This document shows, piece by piece, positions 50,372 to 64,000 of a stretch of DNA of 64,000 nucleotides (its first letter is position 1; the number at the start of each line of letters is the position of its first letter). The DNA lies in the NCBI RefSeq assembly GCF_008831285.2, contig NC_045138.2, positions 19,315,934 to 19,379,933 of the forward strand, given 5' to 3'. Under the pieces are notes generated by a model. That model saw nothing but the letters and a program-made list of their open reading frames with translations, was not told where the DNA came from and ran no database searches. Made by a program: the position numbers and the translations under genes. Source of the stretch: Nymphaea colorata (Eukaryota > Streptophyta > Magnoliopsida > Nymphaeales > Nymphaeaceae).

Positions 50372-50471
50372 ACTGTCAGTTGATAGAGGAGAAAAACTCC
50401 AGAAACCGCAGAAAATGAGAAAAAGGCGAGCACAGGAGGATGGTAAACAGCGGTCTCTCTCTCCCTCCCTC

Positions 50472-50488
50472 TTTAGGGTTTAGGGTTT
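50472..50488 (-). promoter_or_regulatory. Double telo-box upstream of GAR1
   Basis: TTTAGGGTTTAGGGTTT, read on the gene strand as AAACCCTAAACCCTAAA, about 100 bp before the GAR1 start and next to a CT-rich tract (50453-50471). Telo-boxes mark ribosome-biogenesis promoters in plants (established knowledge). Confidence 0.7.
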
Positions 50489-50489
50489 A

Positions 50490-54949
<4,460 letters not shown>

Positions 54950-57596
54950 ATGGTGTTGCTTGTCCTCCACCATTGGAAGTGGAAGGCAGTATCCCACACG
55001 TTTCTGTTGTGTGTACGGTTCCTGATGGTGTGGGCAAGCTTTCTAGTGAGAAGGTTGAGGTTGAGGACACCTGCTTAGATGAAAATGTCAAAGTTGTGCT
55101 CAAGAGTATCTTGAAGAAGGAAGGGGTTGATGATGGGGTGAAGGGGGATGGAATTGAAAAGGGGAGGGTGCGGTGGATGGATTTTCAAGGAAGAGAATTA
55201 GTTGAGGTAAAGGAATTTGAAGCCAGGTCAGTTTTTATTTGATGATTCTTATTGTTTTCTTGCCCTTTTCTGTTCTTGGTTTCTGTTAGGATCTCATTGA
55301 GTAATTTCTTCCTTTTAATGTGCACGAATTCCTTTTCTAGTTTGTTTGCTTTTTTCTCTTTCCCATTATGTGATCTCTCTGTTGGGAAACTTTTAAAGAA
55401 CACCACTGCTTGAGATTAGGTTGGAGACTAAGCCTACTGAATTTGGCGAAAAAGACGATAATTATTGTTGTGCACAGGACGGAGCAGTGGCTTTAGATGT
55501 TGAAATTTGGGATCTTTTTGCAAGGATGATTGGATGTTACCTCTGGTTTATGTGAATTCATATTAATTATCTTGAAAGACTATTGGTGGAACAATTCGAT
55601 AATGATATTAGTTGTTATTGTAATTGGAGGGTAGAATTTTCTACATTAGGCCTTTCTTTCTACGAGGATCTAGATTGATACGTTTATGAGTTGAGACCAA
55701 TCTTCAATGTTGCCACTGGATTTGAAACCACCATGATTTTTAATAACCATGGTAGGCATTCACCTCTAGGTATTGAGACCAGATAAAATGGGGTTAAGCT
55801 CTGGACTTGTTAAAAGATCTGGTGATTCCTTCACGTTTGCAGACTTTTCCAACTGCAACTGAGTTGCTTCGTTGCTTCCATTCCCTTCAGGTGCATGTCA
55901 ATTGAGGGTGACTTAAGCAGTCACTGCAATAAGACAGAGTTATTCAACAAAAGTTCTTTCTGGCCTACCTATTCATTTTGCTTTTCTTCCTTCTAATGCT
56001 GACGTCCGTTAAAATTTGTAGATTAGGACTTACTGAACCTCATTCAAACTCGGCCTTTATTCACGTAAGCCAGGATTAATAGTTGATGAAGTCCCATTTC
56101 TGAGCCAAATTCTTGCCAAGTCCGCCATTTGTACGTTCTAATCCTGATTGAGTTGTGTCACAATGAATATCCTTTCTTAATTCCATGGCTTAGTTGTTTC
56201 TATGGCTTAGTTGTTTCTATAACTTCTTACAGGTCTGTCCAAATCCTCTCTTTCTTTCTGTTATTATCCGTAGCAGAAAATTTTACTTTCTCTTTACTGG
56301 GTTCTGCCAGAAAATTTTGCCCATCAGAAAATTTTGGTCTTTTCTCACTTGCCATCATCGCACCATAACAGAATCGTTTTCCTAGAAGAAATATCCACAT
56401 ATTTGTTCTTGACAGGATTTTTCTGGTTTAGGACGAGAATTAGCATTCGTTCTGTTACACTTTAAGCTGGGAATTATTTCAGTTGAAAGCATTTGCAGGC
56501 ATTCAAAAAATGTGTCTGCTACTTAGTGTGTAGAATAGATCAGTACCATGAAGAACATAGTGATTGTCCTATGAATCTGTTCAAAGATTGGGGCATATTC
56601 ATCAAACACTAGAACTAATATTTCATGAGTCTGACCTAACCTTTGGAGCAGATTCATGGGACATTCACAAAGTGTCTCCCTGCCAAACGACCCCTGTATG
56701 TGTTTGTTCTCTGAAACGCATTTCAGTGTGCAGCCAAATGTGGGTTTTGCTTTATTGACTTTGATCACATATTGTGTGGCCATTTGCTTCCATAGCTTGT
56801 GCTCTTTCTCATTTTTCAGTGCTCTATAGTAAATGTCGTCATCTAAATGCTGAATATTTGGTATAAGCTTTTTCAATGTGTTACTACATCCAGTTGCATT
56901 TGGTTTTAAAAGAGAACCAAGTATAAAACCTAATAATTTTGAGGCTTTGGAGCACATTTTTTTCTCCAAAAGGGTACAAAGTCAGCTTATCAACGCTGTC
57001 GGTAGACATTCTAGATTAGGGGAGTTGGTAGAAATTTATTTCAGTAGTGTGTTTCTGAGAAGCTGCTGAAGTTTTGCTACCAAAGATTTTCCTTCAAGTT
57101 CTCTTTGTGAATGGCCTGGTAAATCTTTTCCCTTGGCTAACCTTTTTGTCTATATTGTTGGAACAGTATTCTCCACACTGTTTTCTTTCTCACAAAATGG
57201 TAGCAGCTTTCTTAACAGCAAGCCCTCTTTTAGTTGCTTCTCATGCTTAATGAATCAGAGGGGAAGGCAGTGTTTCCATTTCCTAGCTTCCACTCTTCAT
57301 TTAGTCGCACTTCACGAAATCAAACTCTCAGTTGCATATCTGCCATATCCTTTTAGTTGGGTTGCCTGGTCCAATTTTCTGAATCTACGGATTGTCTAAG
57401 CATTTGTGAAGTTACTTTGTGTGGCTGCTCTCATCCAATTTGAAGCAGTTACAGTTATTATCTCTGTCAAATTTCTTGTTTCACGTTCTTTACACCAATT
57501 CTGCCTAAGTTTTCTAAATCCTGTATCCCTTCATGCAGTGATTGGGATGATTCAGATGATGACGAAAATGACAGGTGTTTGTGTGCTATCCAGTGA
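54950..57596 (+). CDS. Small conserved plant protein, unknown function (3' exons)
   Basis: Two exons seen: one ending at 55226 (GAAGCCAG|GTCAGT) and a last exon 57539-57596 after TTCATGCAG. They join in frame (AG|T). The first carries VVLKSILKK followed by RVRWMDFQGRELVEVKEFEA; the second an acidic tail DWDDSDDDENDRCLCAIQ and a stop. From memory, the basic LKK stretch, RVRWxDxxGxELVEVxEFE block and acidic Cys-containing tail recur in a family of short uncharacterised plant proteins. The frame is open leftward to 54814 without an ATG, so the start must be in an unrecognised upstream exon; TCTGTGCATCAG (to 54949) is the best acceptor and sets the left border here. The intron is 2.3 kb. Function unknown. 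Confidence 0.6.
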
Positions 57597-60500
57597 ACTG
57601 ATTCCAGCTTCTTGCAACATGCCCACCTCCTGCAATAAGCACAACTAACATTCTAAACTGAGTTTTGGCATATCATATATTTTGCTGCAAGCATTCCCTC
57701 GACCTCATAAACTATCAATTATCTGAAACATTTTTGTATTTGGCAACTTCAATTTTGTATATGATGGCTCCAACCTGTTACCGCATGAATTCAGATTAAA
57801 CATCTGATTCTCCATTCATAGATGATAAAATGTTTGCTGCAAATCTATCTCTCTCTAGCATTGGGTTCAACCAACAAGGGGATCGCCGTCTGGGCGGTGA
57901 AGATGTTAGGATAAGGATTCCACATGGTCACTAAGCTAAGTTACTCAAGCACGTAACGTGGACGCAGTCAAGGTTTGTCATGCCAGTGTTCTCTGCCTGC
58001 AAATTCCTGATGTCTTTCTAATGTGTGTACGGGATGTAAACACCGGAAACTTGATGTGAATAGGTAAAGATGCATCTATCAAAAACTGCTATTTGGCCCC
58101 CGGCAGTAACTGCTCATGAGAAGGCAGCATGTGCGCCAAAGAAATGCTGAACTTGGATTCAAATCATTGGGCATAAATCTTGAACAAAAACGCGACCCTT
58201 GCAGGCTTCACCAAACCAAGTTCTCGTTGTAGCTTTTTTCTTTTCTGTAAAAACTGTAACGAGACTTTAGAAATTATAATGGGTTGAACCAGAAATGAAA
58301 TCCTTTTGTGCATGGTAGCATGAAGATGAATGTCTAGGCCCCCTACAAATAAGTTTTTGCTGTTTTGGTATCTAATATTGCTGGTTAATTGGGGATAACT
58401 ATATTTAGTATGGGTAAAATTGCAGGCAGACAAGCCTCGGGATTTGTTCGATTATATCATCAGGCTTCATCAAACCTAAGGAAATAGAACTGAAATCCTA
58501 CTTTTCGTCCCCACACTGACAGGGGTTTGATGAGGATAGAAAGGCACATATGAAGAATTGATGATGGAAGGGAACATTACATGAAGCTACACATTAATAA
58601 CCTACCTACTTGGAAACGATTTCCATTTTGAACAGGGCCCTTTGCTAAATCGAGGTCTGGGTAAGCAGCGAACTGCCTTCTACTCGGTAGAGTACCCTCA
58701 CCATTTGCAGTTCAAGGGAATAGCACCTACAGAAATCGAAGTGAGGACATGCCATTTATATCTACCAACCCCGACCACTTATGCTACGCCCCTTAAAACA
58801 CCTATACTAAGAAGTTAAACTGTCTTTTGCTGCTGCAAATGTGCGAACAACCATAAAATTTGCTTTTTCCCCCGTATTACTTCATTAGAGCAGTTGCTCC
58901 ATGCGCTATATGTTGTGGGGTCAACTTTATGGTTGTGATTCTATTTTGATTACCAATATGGTTTAGTGCGAACTTTTGTATGTGATTTGAAATTTACGGC
59001 ATTTCTTGTTCATTTTTTACAGCTTTGAGACGATTATACTCCGGTGTTGGCTGATCGTCATCTTTCATAAGAACCCAATCCCATAGACAGCAAAAGCATG
59101 TGTACTATGGCAAGGATGAGGATTGGACTTAAGAATTGGGACCTAACAAAAGTGTATTTCTTGATCATTTCCATATGGATAGATAACTCAATGCTGTCCT
59201 GCCAGTTTTTCCTTTTTTCGCTTAAAACTTTAGCACGCACAACCAAATGGAAATTGCACCTGAATCCCTGATAGTGTTTGTAATGTAATAGGTAGCTTTC
59301 TTAAATCCGGTGCTCAACTAATCATATCTGCAGACCATTCTAATCGAAGGATAGGGGAATTCAATTCCGTTTGAATTTTTATGGATCTACAGGTCTGTTT
59401 GGGGTACCAATATCTTGTTTTCAGGCATATACCGCATGAATTTTCTCCATAATTTGGCTTAATGGGTTCAAGTAATTCAGGCAATGAAAGCAGGGAAGCT
59501 GGTGATTGTAAAAGTCGTAGCAACAATGCTTAGTATTTGAGATGTAAAGCAACCGCCGAAATCGATTGTTTTATACAAGGCGAAACCTTATTCCTGCTCC
59601 GAAATTCAGGTCTAAGACCAAATACGGATTTGGTAAAAGTTTATGTCGAAGCTCCTTTGGAGTCTCATTGTAGTGATTGTCATCAGGCTCAACCTCATAG
59701 TGACTGTAGGCGTAGCAAGTAATATCTTGGGGCCCTAGGCCGCAGCACGTTATGGCTGAAAATTACATAAATGCCCTTCGTTATTGAAGGAGGGGATCCC
59801 TTTCAAAGGCAAAGATGGAAAAGAATGAAAACTTCTTCCACAATGACTGAAAGGTTCATTTCCTTTTCAAAAATATAACAGAACTATTCTATCATGAAAG
59901 GGCAAAACACGAGGCCCCTGTTCACCCACTAAAACGCAAATCAACCTCAACTATAAATGCTTCTTGAGAATTTATCTGAAACATTAAGGAGACTGATTTT
60001 TCATTTGCAATCCCAGCATTTTTAATTCATGGACTTCAAGTCACCGCTCCTTATCAGAATCAGGGATCCACCGATTCAAGAGATAATGAGGCTTTTCAAA
60101 TCTACAGTTTGCTAAATGAATTTAGACAGCCCTATATTAAATCAAACCTTCGGTTGTACAATCAAATAATAACCCCGATAAAGTGCAAGGAGCAAGCTTA
60201 CAAGCTTCTGCATTCACATTGTTGCTTTATCAATAAAAGTCGGTCCCTCTTCAAATAGCTCGACTGGAGCGGCTGCAGCATCTTAACCAAAAGTCTTGAT
60301 TTTTTAACAGCATTGGCCATGTAATCTTCCAAATGGACGGTGCCACCATACAGGATCACCCAGATTCCTAAATTGTACTGATCAGATACTAGAAAAGGTG
60401 AAAAAATGTGAAATCATGTAACAAGATGAAGCTGGTAACCAGGAACAATTCTCCAGCGTGATAAATCAACCAAAGGCATCCAGTCCTGAATGGGATACAA

Positions 60501-60811
60501 GATAGATACAACAGTTAGCTGAATAGGAAACCCCTGGCTGATTTCCACTGGTGAACCCTGCAGTTTCAATTTCTGGTCCAAATGCCCTTGAGGCTTGAAT
60601 GTGAAAATATTCTTCTGGTTAAAATTGTAAAGTTGTGATTCTTCAAACCCTCTCCGGACTAAACAGGCTTCTATTGCTGCATCAATCATACATCACGGGA
60701 TCATGAGCCAGTCTGACAACCGAGCACCTTCTCAACCTTCCAGATGAAAGAACAGCCATCTCAACATTTTGCGACAAAAGCCTGAGACATAAGCCCGCTG
60801 ATTCAAAAGAT
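57597..60811. other. Intergenic between the small gene and CPL4
   Basis: 3' UTR of the small gene at the left and presumably of CPL4 at the right. A 91-codon minus-strand open frame with an ATG (60689 to 60414) lies just downstream of the CPL4 stop; I do not recognise it. Nothing else stands out. Confidence 0.45.
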
Positions 60812-62259
60812 TCAACCTAACTGATCTGCAGTTGGGAGATTATTTGAGGAAGCTTCTCCTTTACCCTTACTGTTCTTACTTGTGACCGGGAACCTTTCTT
60901 CAGGCTGACGCTGCCACAAGTAATTTGCTGCTTCAAGCCAACCAGGACTGACCACAAATTTCTTTTGTTGCACTGCCCAGCGAGACTTTTCAGTTCCCAA
61001 GTCTACAGTGACTACATGAGTTATGGATGAATCAATCTCAGTGGAACACGCTGCGCCAAGATTCTCTGCCATCTTCCACAGGGGTTGAGTGTCAGCAGGA
61101 CATCTGGTTGGATGCACACGACTAAACATTATTTTGCACCCCTTCAGAATGTCCTTGCGGATTGCTTTCAATACCTATCGTGCAAAACATTGCAAGCGAG
61201 ACAGAAGTATCAGCATTCCTCTTTTCTCCTTTCATCAGGTGCAATGAACCATTGATTAAGGCACTTACCTCCCTAACATCCCTGTCCGTGTAATCCTCAA
61301 GGCCCTGCAACAAAAGACTGATTACAGCAGCATTGAGAAAAACCAAGAGAACATTGAAGAATGTATAGCACGTCCAGGTCAACTAACCGGATCAAAGAAC
61401 TTTGCATGAACACGTTTCAGAACATTGAGGATAGTTGCAAGAGCACCCTCTGATTCACTTTCATCCCTCATTAACTCTGTCAAGGATTTATTATTGAAGC
61501 CATATTGATGACAACTTGAGGCAAAAAAATGGTATCTTTCCATTAGTATCAGGTTTTCTTTGTGTTTCTGCCAAACCTGACCAAGTTAAAAAGAGAAACC
61601 ATCAACAAAAATAATTCACAGCAAATATTTCCAGACCAGAAGAAAATAAAACTCTGACACCAACAAATTGTTTCAGGCTGTGGAAGAAAAAACTATGGTA
61701 GGCCTTCAGTACTAATAAAGAGTAAATACAACCTTTACTACTTGTCCTTGACATCTAATCATTGTCTATATTTTTCTATACATGTGCTGGGTACCAGGAA
61801 CCCAAATTTTCATGTCACCTGAAAAAGCTACAATCACTTTTAAGTTCATTGAGAATGGATAGGCAAATCAAATAAACAAATGGAAGCACATAATAACAAA
61901 GGAAAGAACACATAATTTTAAGAATATTTGCATCAGCAAAATCAAGAAAGTTCTAACCATATCTACACTAACCATCTCTGTGTCATCCAGAATCACAACA
62001 GCCGACTCAAGACCTAAGACCACATCCAGTCCCTTTTGATGCTTTTGGGTACAATCAGCTTGTGAAATAACTTTAGAAGGAAAATATACACCTTTTGGAT
62101 CAAGCATATTAGCCATTTCCAAAGCATATGGACGTTCAGCCATCGTATAAATGTACATTTCAAACATGGTGCTTGCTTCCCTCAGAAAAGTGTGGACATA
62201 TGGCCTTAGTTTTGTCATCATGTGCATCCTATCTAATCTAAACAACATGGCCGTATCAC
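60812..62259 (-). CDS. RNA polymerase II CTD phosphatase-like, CPL4 type (C-terminal part)
   Basis: Ser phosphatase of the FCP1 family acting on the RNA polymerase II C-terminal repeat in the nucleus. Exons in order of translation: 62259-61973, 61576-61388, 61304-61269, 61174-60812, all in frame, giving about 290 residues. The first carries the rear of the FCPH domain (MMTKLRPYVHTFLREAS, MYIYTMAERPYALEMAN, LDVVLGLESAVVILDDTE). The next has KENLILMERYHFFASSCHQ. The last holds the BRCT domain (KGCKIMFSRVHPT, PLWKMAENLGAACSTEID, THVVTVDLGTEKSRWAVQ, FVVSPGWLEAANYLWQRQP) and ends PTADQLG. This order and size match plant CPL4 rather than the longer CPL3. The nucleophile motif DLDxTLxN and the N-terminus (roughly 150 residues) are not between 62260 and 64000 and must lie past the right edge. 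The linker before the BRCT domain (FFDPGLEDYTDRDVRE) is short. Confidence 0.92.
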
Positions 62260-63286
62260 CTGCAGGAAAGATGACATTTCAGATTGTTATCCCAATAAAG
62301 GAAGCATAGAAAAAGAAATGAAAAAATAGACAGCGAAGTGCAAAAGAGGGAAGAAGACATGAGAAAGACAAAAAAGAACTGCAAAGGTGAAATTGTGATT
62401 GTCAACTTCAACAAAAGAAGTGATTTTGGGGCAATGAAACATAAAGTACTTGGCACAACTTAAAAAAAAATGCTGAGTATTGGCATATATTTAAAAATAC
62501 GCAGACTGCAGTTTTTATTCATTGAAAACCTGAAACATTAAAAAATACAAGAATATAAATGAACAATCATACTAAAAAAAATAAACGACAATGTAATCTA
62601 TTTAAAACTAACCAAGCAAAAAAGAAAAAGGTAAATCTATGCTGACATTATTTGGATCTCTAGAGAATATTTATTAGTAAGAATTACTCAGATATTCAAG
62701 CATAATGATGTCACAAAAACCCAATGAACAAGTCACCGAATCATATTCAGCACCATTAATGGAGTGATTAGATGCTTAAACAACGGTTATATATTCCCTG
62801 ATGCAAAAGGAGACAGGATGTTTCAGGCTCTGATAAAACATATTTGGAATTCATTTCAGAAAATCTATTTCCCCTGTTTGCAACGCCACCCAAGGTAGTG
62901 TCCATGTCCTTGCTTAACCGTTGGCTTATGAATCAGGTTTGTCAAATACAGAGTTTGCTAAACATCCATATGAACCAATGACTCAGCATACCTTTTTCAA
63001 GCTTCATGTTTTGTCTTTTCATTTTCCTAGCATCTTACTTCCAATCAGGTCAAGAACTGCAGTCTGCAGCTCAATTCAGTGGTTGTTTTTTCCTTCCCAT
63101 TCCATTTTCAGATTTGATGGCTGATTAGTGCTATGATGACCACATAGTTTAACATATAATATTACTCCCATTGGTCATAAAAATCGCAATATTTCAAAAG
63201 AACAAATCTGATTAAGTAAAAATACTTAGACACCCTGTCTGGAAATGGATCCTGTAGTTAAAATATGTAACCTCCTCTATCTCCAC

Positions 63287-63363
<77 letters not shown>

Positions 63364-64000
63364 ATGTGCATGTGTGCATTCGCTGAGTGCATGTGTGCTT
63401 ATTCACTTGTATTTTTTCTCTTTTGCATTTTGTAGTTTTTTGCTGCTTTTGTTTTTTGTATTTTTCATTGTCGCAAAATTGCAGTACAAAGCACAACAAC
63501 ACACTTTGCAGTGACCTGTAGGCTGAAACACATCAGTTCACACTGGCACAGTAAGAGATGCAAATATCAAACAGTATGCTTCATTCTATGTGCAGTTTTT
63601 CTTCCTAAGTTGTGCATTCGACCTATTATCTCGACAATTTGCTTTGTTTAACAAGTAGTTACTTCAAGAAATCTGAAGTTAAGCAAGTTTTTCATATTGT
63701 TGTTGAAAATTTTAAAAAACAATTGGCATAATCATTGTTGCAATAAAAGGAAGCATGTTTCTTATCAAAGTTTTGAGAACAGTAGATGACGCAGCGGTGG
63801 GTGTGTGTGTGTGTAAGTTGACACTATGTCGTGGGCCTGAGCAACATAAGATGAGTAACATAGTGTTTGTCAAGTATAATACTATAATGTGAAACTAAGA
63901 GAGAAACACATTAAGAGAGGAGACCTAAATTATCTAATACATTTGGACAACATTGACTCAATGTTGTAAAAAGCGTATCGTAAGCCATATCGGTCTGGCT
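62260..64000. other. Probable long 5' intron of CPL4
   Basis: AT-rich with no exon recognised on either strand. It holds a long TA microsatellite (63289-63349) followed by TG-rich sequence and a second short GT run near 63798. Because the first seen CPL4 exon starts with a partial codon, this is best read as intron. Confidence 0.55.
63289..63366. repeat. (TA)n(TG)n microsatellite
   Basis: About 30 TA units followed by TATGTGTGTGTGTATGTG. Confidence 0.96.

Noticed and set aside
60414..60689. 91-codon minus-strand frame after the CPL4 stop
   Set aside because: Looks protein-like but I recognise no family; it may simply lie in the CPL4 3' UTR. Kept only as a note in the intergenic entry.

Overview
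The window is nuclear DNA of a flowering plant. Genes are split by GT-AG introns, intergenic DNA is AT-rich with long TA, CT and TG microsatellites, and the products are plant-specific: an LRR receptor-like protein, a cytosolic-type O-acetylserine (thiol) lyase, and a 411-residue plant NAD(H) glutamate dehydrogenase. A short stretch of chloroplast ycf2 is embedded in it. The lineage cannot be fixed by reading; nothing looks grass-like, and an early-diverging angiosperm or a eudicot are both possible.

Layout. About 430-19060 is one locus: an RLP-type immune receptor gene (8958-12436, +) lying between two long direct repeats (about 432-6350 and 12752-19060) that carry the same Tourist-like MITE and the same three-copy internal motif. 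The right copy alone has gained about 1 kb that includes a ycf2 fragment. The RLP reads in two frames, so it is either broken or affected by a sequence error near 9484. About 19060-22600 is gene-poor and repeat-bearing. Four genes with complete coding models follow: O-acetylserine (thiol) lyase (23813-28247, +), ribosomal protein S18 (30332-33786, +), glutamate dehydrogenase (41356-45502, +) and the H/ACA snoRNP protein GAR1 (47653-50371, -). To the right are the last exons of a small conserved plant protein of unknown function (about 54950-57596, +) and the C-terminal half of an RNA polymerase II CTD phosphatase of the CPL4 type (60812-62259, -), whose 5' part lies beyond the right edge.

The genes do not form a pathway. 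RPS18 and GAR1 both serve ribosome production, and both have telo-box elements (AAACCCTAA type) just upstream. OAS-TL and GDH are enzymes of sulfur and nitrogen assimilation. The exon joins given for the four complete genes were checked by hand for GT/AG borders and frame: 325, 152, 411 and 195 residues.

The points most worth following are a possible organellar targeting exon in front of the OAS-TL gene that joins in frame only through an acceptor 7 nt downstream of the obvious one, the frame break in the RLP together with its nearly identical 72-bp LRR units, and the large flanking duplication with its copy-specific plastid insertion.
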